Positions 55,306 to 63,723 are shown, counted from the first letter of the stretch. The stretch is DNA of 64,000 nucleotides from QHXW01 sp035280425 (GCA_035280425.1 DATEFW010000024.1:1-64000), one strand, 5' to 3'. Notes: a model not told the origin generated them from the sequence alone. Translations and numbers: made by a program.

Positions 55306-55486
55306 TGCTTCTCTCCCGGCTGCCGGCGCAAATCGATCAACCTGCATACGATTCAGTATGTCGCCATCAGATCGGGTCAATCAATCCGCCGCGTCTCGGG
55401 CAGGTCCGGGCGCTCCGGGTCAGGCTCCGGCATTCACGGCCGAGCACAAAAAGCGATTAGAATGGCGGATTTGAAAGGAGATTTCG

Positions 55487-56842
55487 GTGCGTCTGGTCTT
55501 TAGTCTGCTATTGGTTTGGATAGGAAGCTGGCAGGTTTTGCGTGCCGAGCTGCGGGCGGGAACCGCCAAGGCGGACATCACGCCTGCCGGATCGGAACAG
55601 ATGTGGGGCTACGAAAGCCGGCACGCACCCTCGACCGGAACTCTCGATCCGCTATACGCGCGGGTGCTGGTGCTCGAGGCGGGCGAGAAGCGGCTGGCTC
55701 TGGTCACACTCGATCTGGGGCGGAGCTTTGGCGCGGAATCTCTCGGCAAGATTCGCGAATCGGCGCAGCGTTCGAGCCGCATCTCCTGCCTGCTGGTGGC
55801 GGCGTCGCACACACATAGCGCCCCGGTGATTCTGGACTCATATAAAGACGGACCGCCCGCGTGGGAGCGGACGGCATTAGAGAAGATCGAGCAGGCGATC
55901 GCAGAAGCCGCGAAGAATCTCGCGCCGGCGCGCATCGGAACGGGCACGGGGACGGCGTATATCGGGCACAACCGGCTGCGGGTGAATGAGGATGGCTCGG
56001 TGAGCTGGTTCGAACGGAACCTCACGCAAATTCCGACCGCGCCGGTCGATCCGACGGTTTCGGTGATTCGCATCGACCGCGCCGATGGATCCCCGATGGC
56101 CATATTGACCAACTACGCCTGCCATCCGGTGGTGTTCGGTTCCGACAATCTGCGGTACTCGGCCGATTTTCCCGGCGTGATGAACCGCGTGGTGGAGGAG
56201 AAACTCGGCGGGCGGGTGCTCAGCTTCTTTTTGCAGGAAGCGCCGGGCGACATCAATCCTTATTACGCCGTCACTCCGATCCAGGAAGATGCGGTGAAGT
56301 GGCGCGACTGGACTGGAGAACGGCTGGGCAACGAAGCGGCGCGCGTCGCCGGAAAAATTCATTCCAGGGAGATTGACAACCCGAGCATCGAGTTTACGGA
56401 AGAATCGATCCCGGTTCACCTGCGATGGAACGAGGACAAATTCCGCGCGGCACTGGTGAAGTTTCTCGGTCCGCAGGCCATGGAGGAGTATGGATCAGCC
56501 ATCAAGCGCGAATTCGAGATTCCCGCCACAACCGTGCTGATCGATAAGCAAATTGCGCTCATGACCATTCCGGGCGAGCCGTTTGTCGAATTCCAGATGA
56601 ACTGGCGCGACCGGTGTCCAGCGCCGGTTGCACTGCTGCTTGGATACACAAACGGATATTTCGGCTATTTCCCGACGATACGGGCGGCATCGGCCGGCGG
56701 TTATGGAGCGGCCAGCGCGTCCACCTGGGTTGAGCCGGGCGCGGGCGAGCGGCTGGTCGACCGGGCGGTGGTGCATGTGTACGAGATGCTGGGGCGGCTC
56801 ACGGATCTGCCGGACGATCTGAAGCGCGACGTGTACAAATAA
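55487..56842 (+). CDS. Exported neutral/alkaline ceramidase-like hydrolase
   Basis: 451 aa with a signal peptide (LVFSLLLVWIGSWQVLRA). The N-terminal segment RAGTAKADITPAGSEQMWGY and the zinc-site motifs VAASHTHSAP and NYACHPVVFG match the neutral ceramidase (PF04734) fold. The C-terminal half is shorter than in full ceramidases (no Ig-like domain), and many acidobacterial relatives have no proven activity. GTG start with AAAGGAG upstream. It could cleave amides in sphingolipid-like or other substrates. Confidence 0.8.
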   Translation: MRLVFSLLLVWIGSWQVLRAELRAGTAKADITPAGSEQMWGYESRHAPSTGTLDPLYARVLVLEAGEKRLALVTLDLGRSFGAESLGKIRESAQRSSRISCLLVAASHTHSAPVILDSYKDGPPAWERTALEKIEQAIAEAAKNLAPARIGTGTGTAYIGHNRLRVNEDGSVSWFERNLTQIPTAPVDPTVSVIRIDRADGSPMAILTNYACHPVVFGSDNLRYSADFPGVMNRVVEEKLGGRVLSFFLQEAPGDINPYYAVTPIQEDAVKWRDWTGERLGNEAARVAGKIHSREIDNPSIEFTEESIPVHLRWNEDKFRAALVKFLGPQAMEEYGSAIKREFEIPATTVLIDKQIALMTIPGEPFVEFQMNWRDRCPAPVALLLGYTNGYFGYFPTIRAASAGGYGAASASTWVEPGAGERLVDRAVVHVYEMLGRLTDLPDDLKRDVYK

Positions 56843-56869
56843 GCCACAGATGCGACATGCCGGTCGTCG

Positions 56870-57514
56870 TTATTTTCTCAGCAGTTTGAATGCGTGGTTC
56901 CAGGTGTTGGTGCGCATTCCGTAGAGTACCCACAAAATGCACATGGGCTCGAGCAGGCGCGCGCCTTCGATGCCGCCGATATCGATAGTGTTCCAGCCGA
57001 AGGCGGTGAGCAGGTCGGTTACCGTCTTCTTTGCGGCGCCGTCGTTGCCGCAGATGAACATATCGGGCGGGCCGCCGGGGAACTGCGGCTTGAACATGTG
57101 GGCGTTGCCGACGGTGTTGAATGCTTTGACGACGCGCGCGTTGGGCGCCCAGCGCTGAACCTGCTCGCCGCCCGAATCCGTGTTCCCGAGCGCGAGTGAG
57201 GGCGGTGCCGGCGGATTAAAGTTCAGCGGGTTGGTGGCGTCGATGAGCACTTTTCCTGCGAGATTCTGCGCGCCCGCCAAACGCAATGCGTTTTCCGTGC
57301 CGCTCCATAACGTTGCCACCACGGCCAGCTCGGCGAACTGCGCGGAGTCGGCAAAACTGCCCGCCGAAACTCCCGAGCCGGTCTCAGAAGCCCAGGCCTT
57401 GGCTTTCGGATTATTAGCATCGCGGGAACCCATTTTCACCTGGTGGCCCAATTTTGCGAAGCCTTTTCCTAACGCACGTCCGACGTCGCCCGTGCCAAAA
57501 ATTCCAATTCGCAT
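56870..57514 (-). CDS. NADPH-dependent F420-reductase-like oxidoreductase
   Basis: 214 aa with Rossmann loop RIGIFGTGDVGRALGKG; the pattern RDANNPKAKAWA, LIDATNPLNFNPPAPPSLA and FNTVGNAHMF is that of the NADPH-dependent F420 reductase family (PF03807), widely present in bacteria without F420. It is divergent from an HxlR regulator across an 83-base gap holding a clear palindrome. AAGGAG precedes the start. Confidence 0.85.
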   Translation of the reverse strand: MRIGIFGTGDVGRALGKGFAKLGHQVKMGSRDANNPKAKAWASETGSGVSAGSFADSAQFAELAVVATLWSGTENALRLAGAQNLAGKVLIDATNPLNFNPPAPPSLALGNTDSGGEQVQRWAPNARVVKAFNTVGNAHMFKPQFPGGPPDMFICGNDGAAKKTVTDLLTAFGWNTIDIGGIEGARLLEPMCILWVLYGMRTNTWNHAFKLLRK

Positions 57515-57553
57515 CTTACTGAAAGCTCCTTCAGATTCAGATTCGCACGCTGA

Positions 57554-57559
57554 TATACT
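57554..57559 (+). promoter_or_regulatory. Candidate -10 element (TATACT)
   Basis: TATACT at 57554-57559. A weak TTCAGA 18 bases upstream may be the -35. The palindrome that follows would cover the transcript start, as an autorepressor site would. Confidence 0.35.
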
Positions 57560-57565
57560 GCTGTG

Positions 57566-57592
57566 AAGTACGCACTAATTGGTGCTGTACTT
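57566..57592. promoter_or_regulatory. Palindromic operator candidate for HxlR regulator
   Basis: AAGTAC-G-CAC and GTG-CT-GTACTT form near-perfect arms around TAATTG. It lies in the divergent gap, five bases before the HxlR-gene ATG. HxlR-family proteins bind as dimers to GTAC-containing inverted repeats, so the form and place fit. Confidence 0.6.
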
Positions 57593-57597
57593 ACCGT

Positions 57598-57936
57598 ATG
57601 GGTACTGCCGCCGGCCCGCAAATGAAGCGAAGAGCCGCTGCGTGTCCCGCCGAAGCGACCCTTCAGGTGATCGGCGGCAGGTGGAAGATTCTGATCCTGT
57701 GGAATCTTTTCCAAGGCAGCCGCCGATTTTCGGAGCTGATGCGCGCCATGGCCGGCATCACGCAAAAGATGCTCACGCAGCAGTTGCGTGAAATGGAAAC
57801 CGACGGGATCGTGCATCGCAAGGTTTACCCCGAGGTCCCGCCCAAAGTGGAATATTCGGTCACCGAGCTGGGCCAAAGCCTGAAGCCGGTTGTGTCGGCC
57901 ATGTGCAAATGGGGTTCTGAGCGGCTGAAAAGTTAG
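57598..57936 (+). CDS. HxlR-family winged-helix transcriptional regulator
   Basis: 112 aa. Winged helix with QVIGGRWKILILWNLFQGS, RFSELMRAMAGITQKMLTQQ and LREMETDGIVHRKVYP. The N-terminal Cys in AACPAEATL is the position of the redox-sensing cysteine in YodB/HypR-type members. Start at ATG 57598, with ATG 57622 (M-K-R-R-A) as an alternative. It is divergent from a putative NADPH-dependent reductase, the usual target in this family. Confidence 0.9.
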   Translation: MGTAAGPQMKRRAAACPAEATLQVIGGRWKILILWNLFQGSRRFSELMRAMAGITQKMLTQQLREMETDGIVHRKVYPEVPPKVEYSVTELGQSLKPVVSAMCKWGSERLKS

Positions 57937-58082
57937 CGGCTGCCGGCTCAACTCTCAATCCTCCAATGAAACGCGACGCTATCGGGAATCACTATCTATC
58001 GGAAGCGTAGGCTCCTGCGCCCTGGGACCGGGCGGAAGTTCCCTGCTCAAGGTGCGTGGAGTTTACGCAAGGCAGCAGCATC

Positions 58083-58403
58083 ATGGAACCGCGTATCGCG
58101 CGAGAAACATTCACTCCGGCCGGGCCCATCAGTTTCATTCACCTGACGGAGGACGGGCCGGTGCACCTTCTGGTCAAAGAGTCGAAATCGGGATGGGTTT
58201 CAATTCATTGGAGCAGGCACCTGGCCGGAAGCTGGACGTTCAAAACGATGGATGAAGCCAACGCTCATGTGCTCCAGCGATTTGAGTATCTTTACCCCGG
58301 GCATCGTTGTTCGCAGGACTGCCGGCCCGCGAGCGCGGCGGTATTACACGAATCGGACGATTTGTGGGGCATGATTTGCGAGCAGGCGCATCAGGCGCCG
58401 TAG
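58083..58403 (+). CDS. Hypothetical protein (106 aa)
   Basis: Not recognised. ATG 58083 is preferred over 58056. Sequence: an antiparallel-looking start (ISFIHLTEDGPVHLLVKESK), GWVSIHWSRHLAGSWTF, then HRCSQDCRP with two cysteines. The end overlaps the convergent AKR gene by 13 bases. The 146-base gap before it holds nothing clear. Confidence 0.5.
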   Translation: MEPRIARETFTPAGPISFIHLTEDGPVHLLVKESKSGWVSIHWSRHLAGSWTFKTMDEANAHVLQRFEYLYPGHRCSQDCRPASAAVLHESDDLWGMICEQAHQAP

Positions 58404-59188
58404 ATCGCCTGGCCCACACGGCGCATCCAGTGGAGCTCATCGTCAGACATGGGTCCGAGGCGTAAAGCTTCGAGCGCTTGCTCCATCTGCGCGGCATTGG
58501 CCGGGCCGGTCATGCAGACATCGACTTCGGCACGCGCGAGCACGAAGCGGTAGCAGTCGGCCGCGGCGGGGATCTTTTCGTTTTTCGGAATCTTCGCGTG
58601 GCGGAGCAGTTGGCCCCAGTTGGTGGCGGTGTAGGCAACCATGCCGGGGCGGCCGGCGCCGGGAAGGTGCGGAAAGATATCGCGCTCGGCGCCTGGGTGG
58701 ACGGCGTTGTAGCGGAAGTGGATGACGTCGAAATCTTTCTCATTCGCCAGTCGCGCTACGAGTGGGCGGTTGTGCGAGGAGACGGCCAGGAAACGGACCA
58801 GGCCGCGATCGCGGACGCGGCGCGCGGCATCGAGAATCCTGGCCGGAACGGGCTTATTCCAAAGGCCGAGCAGCAGGACATCGGCACGATCGAGACGCAG
58901 GCTTCGCAGCGCGCGTTCGAGACTCCACGCGAGCAGGCCGGCAACGCGCGAATAAGATTGGATGACCAGCACGAAGCGGTCGCGTTGGGGCGCGAGATTG
59001 CGGATGGCCTGGCCGAATCCGCCGCGGCGGAAGGTACCCCAATAGAAATAATTGACGCCGTGCTCGAATGCTCGCTCGACCGCCCGGGCCGGCACGCCAT
59101 AGCTGGCCGCGACCCCGAGACGACAAACCGGCAGGTTCGTGCGGCCCAAAACGGCCCGATCGAACGTTCTCTCCAAGGCGGCAGCCAT
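58391..59188 (-). CDS. Aldo/keto-reductase-fold protein lacking the catalytic tetrad
   Basis: 265 aa, shorter than the usual 280-330. The AKR barrel is visible: VLGRTNLPVCRLGVA, AVERAFEHGVNYFYWGTF, SLRLDRADVLLLGLW, VRDRGLVRFLAVSSHNRPL. By-eye comparison with the AKR tetrad suggests all four residues are gone: Asp replaced by Tyr49 (NYFYWG), the Tyr region by FRR, Lys by Gln77 (VIQSYS), His by G108/L109. So it is unlikely to be a normal reductase; it may bind NADP(H) or a ligand. It is the third gene of an operon with the ATP-grasp ligase (12-base gap). Confidence 0.75.
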   Translation of the reverse strand: MAAALERTFDRAVLGRTNLPVCRLGVAASYGVPARAVERAFEHGVNYFYWGTFRRGGFGQAIRNLAPQRDRFVLVIQSYSRVAGLLAWSLERALRSLRLDRADVLLLGLWNKPVPARILDAARRVRDRGLVRFLAVSSHNRPLVARLANEKDFDVIHFRYNAVHPGAERDIFPHLPGAGRPGMVAYTATNWGQLLRHAKIPKNEKIPAAADCYRFVLARAEVDVCMTGPANAAQMEQALEALRLGPMSDDELHWMRRVGQAIYGA

Positions 59189-59200
59189 GCTTTCGAGCGG

Positions 59201-60214
59201 CTAGTCCGCCGGGGCTTGCGAACCGGCATCCAGAATTTTCTGAATGAGGGCATCGTACTCGACGCCCCCCATAGCGGCGGATTGCGCGAAATCGTCTTCC
59301 TGGGCGAGAGAGGGATTCGGATTGGCCTCAATCACCACCACTTCGCCTTTGGAGCTGAGCCGCACATCGATGCGCCCGAAACCGCGGATTTGGAGCACGC
59401 GATAAACTTTCCGTGCAATTTTTTCGAGCTTACTGCCGACGCCATCAGGCAGCACTTCGGCGGCGGCGTTCTTGATGCCCCATTTTTTGCGGTAAGCGTC
59501 ATTCCATTTTGCATGGTAGGTGGCGAACTTGGGGGCATCGTCGGGCACCTGGTTGAAGAAAATCTCGCGCGGCGGGAATACGGTGAGCCGGTGATTGCCC
59601 ATGATGCTGACGTAAAGTTCGCGGCCCTCGATGTACTCCTCGATCATGGCGTCGCAGCCGAATTTTTCGTGAACGAAACGCGCGCGCTCGATAGCCTCGG
59701 TTTCATCGCGGACAAACGACGCCTGGGAAATGCCATCCGACGATTCTTCGCAGACCGGTTTGACGAAGGCCGGATAGATGAAGCGGCGGAGGTGGCGAAG
59801 CGGATTTTTGCGATGCGAAATCACGAAGTGAGGCACGCGGACGTGGTGATATGCCAGCACCTTTTTGGCGAGCGCCTTGTCTTTGCAAAGCAGCAGGCCA
59901 TCGGGGCCTGCGCCGGTGTAGTGCACTTTCATCAGCTCGAGCAGCGCGGGAATGTTGGGCTCGTGGGAACGGTCGTGATAGAACGATTCGGAAAGATTGA
60001 AAACGATATCGGGCGCGCAGGCCTTTATCTTCTCGACGACGGCGGTGACGTTATCGAACACGGCGAGCGTTTCGACCTCGTGTCCCAGGCGCTTGAGGCT
60101 GCGCAAAACGTCGGCTTCGGTGGGCTTGTTCTCTTCTTCTTTGAGCGCGCGGGCGGAAAACGTTTCTTCGGGATCGGACGGGCGTGCGAGATCGAACAGC
60201 ACCAGAATTTTCAC
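59201..60214 (-). CDS. Ddl-like ATP-grasp ligase
   Basis: 337 aa. ATP-grasp fold related to D-alanine-D-alanine ligase: N-terminal IVFNLSESFYHDRSHE, a lid/ATP segment YTGAGPDGLLLCKDKALAKK, central FVKPVCEESSDGI and the metal-binding end GRIDVRLSSKGEVVVIEANP. It differs from true Ddl in its substrate loops, and no other cell-wall genes are near. It probably joins an amino acid to an amine or peptide. It sits one base after the metallopeptidase stop, so the two were selected to act together. Confidence 0.8.
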   Translation of the reverse strand: MKILVLFDLARPSDPEETFSARALKEEENKPTEADVLRSLKRLGHEVETLAVFDNVTAVVEKIKACAPDIVFNLSESFYHDRSHEPNIPALLELMKVHYTGAGPDGLLLCKDKALAKKVLAYHHVRVPHFVISHRKNPLRHLRRFIYPAFVKPVCEESSDGISQASFVRDETEAIERARFVHEKFGCDAMIEEYIEGRELYVSIMGNHRLTVFPPREIFFNQVPDDAPKFATYHAKWNDAYRKKWGIKNAAAEVLPDGVGSKLEKIARKVYRVLQIRGFGRIDVRLSSKGEVVVIEANPNPSLAQEDDFAQSAAMGGVEYDALIQKILDAGSQAPAD

Positions 60215-60215
60215 G

Positions 60216-61304
60216 CTAGACCGACCTCTTGAACCTGCCGGTGTGCAGGTGATTGGTGACCAGCGAAGCGAGGTAGGCGGCGAGCTCGAAATGCAGGCGC
60301 GCGTGATCGAACGGCGCCGCGAGTTTCAGCTTTTGGCAGCGCGCGATCAGCTTGCGGACCAGCATGTTCACGGTGTATTTCGGCTGGCCGGTCCACTGGA
60401 CGATCGAAGCCACCAGGGCTTCGCGATTCTTGCGCATCAGGCGGGCCGCGGTGTCGCCGTTCGGTTCTCCCTCGCGGAAAATGGCGCGCAGATCGGCGTC
60501 GTAGAAGTCCGGAAAATCCTCGGCATAGAGCTTGCGGCGAGCCGCGTAATAACGGCCGAGCGTTTTCCGCAGCTTGCGCGCTTCCGAGATGCGGTGGCGG
60601 CGCTTGACCACGGGCGGCGTGCCCGCGACCTCGTGCATCAGCGAGTCGATATATTCCAGTTTTTCGAGCGCCTTCCATCCGCGGTACCGCTGCCGCCATT
60701 CCTCGGGAGGCGTGGCGAGCCAGACGGCAAACGTTTCGGCGAAATCTTCATCCGGATGCGCCTGCGCGTACCAATTGGCGAGGTGCCGCACGAAGCTGCG
60801 GCTGTAGGGACGCGGCCGGTAAGTTTCCGGCGTGTATTCCGCTTCCGGGCTGCCGAAAACTTTCTGCCACTGGCGGCGCGAAGAGAAGCGGTAAGCATGA
60901 TCGACCGCATGGCCGCACTCGTGGCGCAGCAGCATCAGGCACCACTCCGGCGTTCCGCCTTCGACTTCGAGCATCTGGTGCAGCTCGAGCGTTTTGAGCC
61001 GCGGATGCGCGAGATAGAACGGAATCGCAATCGCCGGCACACCTGCGGGAGAAAACCACTCGTCGCCCAGGTAGCAATCCGGCCGGAGGGTGACACCGCG
61101 CGCGGCAAGCTCGTCGTAAAGTTGTTGGATACGCGGCTCCAGCCCGCTCCCCTCAATACGGACGCCCAGATCGCAGATGCGCAGCGCGAGCATCTCTTCA
61201 TCCTTGAGCGTGACCCAGAAAGGCTCAGCCGCAACCGCAGGCGCGGTCTCAGCATGCTCCACATCTTGATCGTAACGCAGGCCGCAGCGGCGCCTATAAT
61301 GCAA
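60216..61304 (-). CDS. Putative zinc metallopeptidase (HExxH)
   Basis: 362 aa. Zinc motif HECGH at residues 128-132, third ligand probably Glu190 in DFAETFAVWL, which is the gluzincin-like layout. No signal peptide or TM segment, so it appears cytosolic. A GTG at 61262 (V-E-H-A-E-T) is a possible alternative start. The C-terminal half is basic (RKLRKTLGRYYAARRKLYAE) and may bind a nucleic acid or acidic substrate. Leads the operon with the ATP-grasp ligase. I know of related genes described as 'putative zinc-binding metallopeptidase' but not a substrate. Confidence 0.7.
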   Translation of the reverse strand: MHYRRRCGLRYDQDVEHAETAPAVAAEPFWVTLKDEEMLALRICDLGVRIEGSGLEPRIQQLYDELAARGVTLRPDCYLGDEWFSPAGVPAIAIPFYLAHPRLKTLELHQMLEVEGGTPEWCLMLLRHECGHAVDHAYRFSSRRQWQKVFGSPEAEYTPETYRPRPYSRSFVRHLANWYAQAHPDEDFAETFAVWLATPPEEWRQRYRGWKALEKLEYIDSLMHEVAGTPPVVKRRHRISEARKLRKTLGRYYAARRKLYAEDFPDFYDADLRAIFREGEPNGDTAARLMRKNREALVASIVQWTGQPKYTVNMLVRKLIARCQKLKLAAPFDHARLHFELAAYLASLVTNHLHTGRFKRSV

Positions 61305-61350
61305 AGGCCGGGTGGATGGCGGATTCTACAACCGGACTAATGCCGGGGCG

Positions 61351-61426
61351 TGGTGAGCGCGGAAGGAATCGAACCTTCAACCTAGTGATTAAGAGTCACT
61401 TGCTCTGCCAATTGAGCTACGCGCCC
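61351..61426 (-). tRNA. tRNA-Lys (CTT)
   Basis: 76 nt with encoded CCA. Anticodon loop CTCTTAA gives CUU. Acceptor arms GGGCGCG / CGCGCTC pair with one G-U. The T-arm contains GGTTCGATTCC. Confidence 0.93.
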
Positions 61427-61431
61427 GATTG

Positions 61432-61460
61432 CCTGACAAATCTGATTTGGCGGGAGTCAA
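61432..61460 (-). promoter_or_regulatory. Candidate promoter for tRNA-Lys
   Basis: On the minus strand TTGACT (61460-61455), 17 bases, GTCAGG (61437-61432), five bases to the tRNA end. The geometry is identical to the fMet promoter; the -10 itself is poor. Confidence 0.35.
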
Positions 61461-61515
61461 CTCCGGGTACAACGTGGCCATTGTATCATCACAACGCGCG
61501 CTTGTGCGAGACCCA

Positions 61516-62049
61516 ATGAGCCCATCGCCCGCCAGAACGGAAGCGTCCAGTGCACCGCGGAACGACCGCGCGCTGGCGGCACTGCGCATCGCGGTGGGCA
61601 TACTGTTCCTGATTTTCGGCCAGTACAAAGTTTTCGGAACGCAATTCACTTTGGGCGGCGGCTTTCAGTTCTGGATCAACCGGTTTCTCGAAGGCGGCGC
61701 GTATCCGTTCATGGCCGGCGTGCTGCGCGGATTCGTGCTCTCGCATGCGACGCCGATCGCGTTCCTGGTGGCGTACGGAGAACTGGCGATCGGGATTGCG
61801 CTGGCCGCCGGGTTCCTGGTGCGCGCTGCGAGCCTCTGCGGCATCGTCTACATGCTCGCGCTGCTGGCGTCATCCAATTATCCCGGCCCGCATGCTCCTG
61901 TCTGGCAATACTTCGGTGCGTCGCTCGATCATTCCGTGCTGGCATTGTGTTTCGCCGCTTTGGTGATGGGCGACTCCGAGCGAACCCTCACGGTCAGTTC
62001 GTATCTTCAGCGGGCAAGGAAGAACAGAGCGCAAGTGACCTCATCATGA
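61516..62049 (+). CDS. DoxX-family membrane protein
   Basis: 177 aa from ATG 61516. Four TM helices: LRIAVGILFLIFGQYKVFG, a second with AFLVAYGELAIGIALAAGFL, a third AASLCGIVYMLALLASSN, and LDHSVLALCFAALVMG. Matches DoxX/DoxD-like quinol-interacting membrane proteins of unknown exact role. A decayed partial copy lies 1.6 kb downstream, at 63575-63723. Confidence 0.82.
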   Translation: MSPSPARTEASSAPRNDRALAALRIAVGILFLIFGQYKVFGTQFTLGGGFQFWINRFLEGGAYPFMAGVLRGFVLSHATPIAFLVAYGELAIGIALAAGFLVRAASLCGIVYMLALLASSNYPGPHAPVWQYFGASLDHSVLALCFAALVMGDSERTLTVSSYLQRARKNRAQVTSS

Positions 62050-62081
62050 TGCCCGTTTAGCCCGCCTAAGCGCTTCGACTG

Positions 62082-63500
62082 CTACTTGCCGCTGCCAGCC
62101 GTGCTCGCCAGCATCTTATTTGAATTCGGCGCGGCCGGGCCTTCATGCGTGCCAAACCGTATTTCCATGGGCGTGTTTTTGAGAAAAACGACATCGCTGC
62201 CGCGCGTCAGAAAGTGATTGTAAACCGACCAGCCGGCGCCGTAAAAAGCGAAGGTGGCACTGACCGGCCGGTAGTGCGCGGCCAAGCCAATCACGCTCCC
62301 GATCAGTCCAAAGCCAGCGCCGCCCCGGACGGCGCCGCCAGCCGTGTCCGGTCCCTGATGAAAATCGGGATGCAGGCGGCGGTGGGGATCGAGGCCATCC
62401 AGAGAGCCGAGCGCCAGAACAACATCGATCGCCGGCGCGATGATATTGGTCTTGGGAGTGACCGCGTGAGCGCCGCCTTCGGAATCGAGTTTCATATTCG
62501 CGCCGGCCGCGGCATCTACGCCTTGCAGGCTGGCCTCCACCTTGCGTGTAACCCCGGGCGCCGCCTCGATCTGACGGAACATGAAACGAAGCTGTCCATT
62601 CCTGTGCAGCCGTCGCGCGGGCACCACCTGAGTTACGCTGCCCACCAGGCGGGAGCCTTCCGGCAGGATCAGATGGTGATCGGGCGCAAAAAGAGGCTGG
62701 GAAACCACTGCCTCGACGGGCGCGCCGAGGTGATCGGTCGCAGAACTCAGCGGCGTAACCAACAAAACGTGTACGACGTTGCCCGGCGGTATCTCTCCGC
62801 CAAGTTGCGCCGACACAGCGTGAGGAGGTTCAGCCGCCTGATATTTTATGGGCTCCTTCAATTCGGCGGTGTACTGCATGCCGGCCGGCAGCCACTGCCG
62901 GTGATAGGGGAACTCGGCCGCGATGGCTGCCTTGATCCTTTCCCATTTGCCGGGGGCCTTCACCTGCGCGATGGTTTGGTGCACCTGATCTTTGGCCTGC
63001 TGCTCCGCCTGTTGGACGGCTCCGCGCACGCGTCCTTTCTTTTTGCCGTTTCTGCCCGCCGTCAGATGCACCACGTTGGGCACACCTTGAGAAACGGCGA
63101 CATGCAACGGAATCTTTGTTCCGTCCTTCGCCACGACGGTGTCGAAATCGACGTGCGCCGTGCGAAGCGGGGTGAAGTCGCCATTGAGGATAGCCATGGT
63201 TCGCTGCTTGCGCGAAACCGGCTCGATGCTCGACACGCGGCCCAGGACCTGAGTACCCGCGGGAATCGCCATGCGGTCGAAGACGTAAATGGGCTCGGCA
63301 AGGCGTCCAGCGACGGGCGCACCGGGGTCCTTCACCCGCACCTTGTTTTCGAGAGTGATGTGCAGAGCCGCACCAGCGGGAACGGCGAGTGTATCAGCCG
63401 GCACAACGCCCGCGGCATCCGGGGGAGAGGCCGGCTGCGCATAAATCAACCAAGGCGCCAAAAATACGGCACATGCAAACCCACTTGCTCCCACGCCCAT
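62082..63500 (-). CDS. Secreted hypothetical protein (472 aa)
   Basis: Start at ATG 63500, with AGGAGG eight bases upstream. A signal peptide (GFACAVFLAPWLIYAQ) is followed by a beta-rich region (VPAGAALHITLENKVRVKDP, FDRMAIPAGTQVLGRVSSIE) that recalls the VirB10/TrbI 'conjugal-transfer-like' barrel fold, repeated once near residue 245-330 (EIPPGNVVHVLLVTPLSSAT). A Gly-rich C-terminal part (GAGFGLIGSVIGLAAHY) is probably a membrane-associated helix. No conjugation genes lie nearby, so this is a stand-alone envelope protein. Common in acidobacterial genomes to my knowledge, function unknown. Confidence 0.65.
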   Translation of the reverse strand: MGVGASGFACAVFLAPWLIYAQPASPPDAAGVVPADTLAVPAGAALHITLENKVRVKDPGAPVAGRLAEPIYVFDRMAIPAGTQVLGRVSSIEPVSRKQRTMAILNGDFTPLRTAHVDFDTVVAKDGTKIPLHVAVSQGVPNVVHLTAGRNGKKKGRVRGAVQQAEQQAKDQVHQTIAQVKAPGKWERIKAAIAAEFPYHRQWLPAGMQYTAELKEPIKYQAAEPPHAVSAQLGGEIPPGNVVHVLLVTPLSSATDHLGAPVEAVVSQPLFAPDHHLILPEGSRLVGSVTQVVPARRLHRNGQLRFMFRQIEAAPGVTRKVEASLQGVDAAAGANMKLDSEGGAHAVTPKTNIIAPAIDVVLALGSLDGLDPHRRLHPDFHQGPDTAGGAVRGGAGFGLIGSVIGLAAHYRPVSATFAFYGAGWSVYNHFLTRGSDVVFLKNTPMEIRFGTHEGPAAPNSNKMLASTAGSGK

Positions 63501-63574
63501 CGGAAGGACCTCCTGAATTAACGTGGATAGATCGTAGCACAATCACTCTGCTCGGGGAGCCGCGCTTGGTCGAT

Positions 63575-63723
63575 AGCGATCGTGATCACGCTAGAGTCAC
63601 CAGGGCTGCTGGGTTTCTCGGGCGCGCTCGAAGTCTGCGGCGTCTACATGCCGGCTCGCGCGTACCGAGCGAACCCTCACGCTGGGCTTGTATTTTCAGC
63701 GGCTTCGCGCGAGTAAACTGTAA
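63575..63723 (+). pseudogene. Decayed, internally deleted doxX copy
   Basis: Sequence collinear with the intact doxX gene at 61516-62049. GCGATCGTGATCACGCT matches doxX near 61785-61802, the block around TCTGCGGC..GTCTACATGC matches 61834-61857, and GAGCGAACCCTCACG at 63667 is identical to 61978-61992, continuing to a TAA stop at 63721. About 115 bases between are missing and the frame is broken. No start is left. The rest of the 63501-63769 gap shows nothing else. Confidence 0.75.

Noticed and set aside
59201..60214. True D-alanine-D-alanine ligase (ddl)
   Set aside because: Fold matches, but substrate loops differ, and no peptidoglycan genes adjoin; gene symbol not given.
58478..60232. 584-codon plus-strand frame opposite the AKR and ATP-grasp genes
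   Set aside because: Spans two well-defined minus-strand genes and their gap; no motif of its own.
59997..61340. 447-codon plus-strand frame opposite the metallopeptidase
   Set aside because: Antisense to HECGH gene; no support.
62145..63521. 458-codon plus-strand frame opposite the secreted protein
   Set aside because: The minus strand has AGGAGG, a signal peptide and sensible composition; the plus strand is His/Arg-rich noise.
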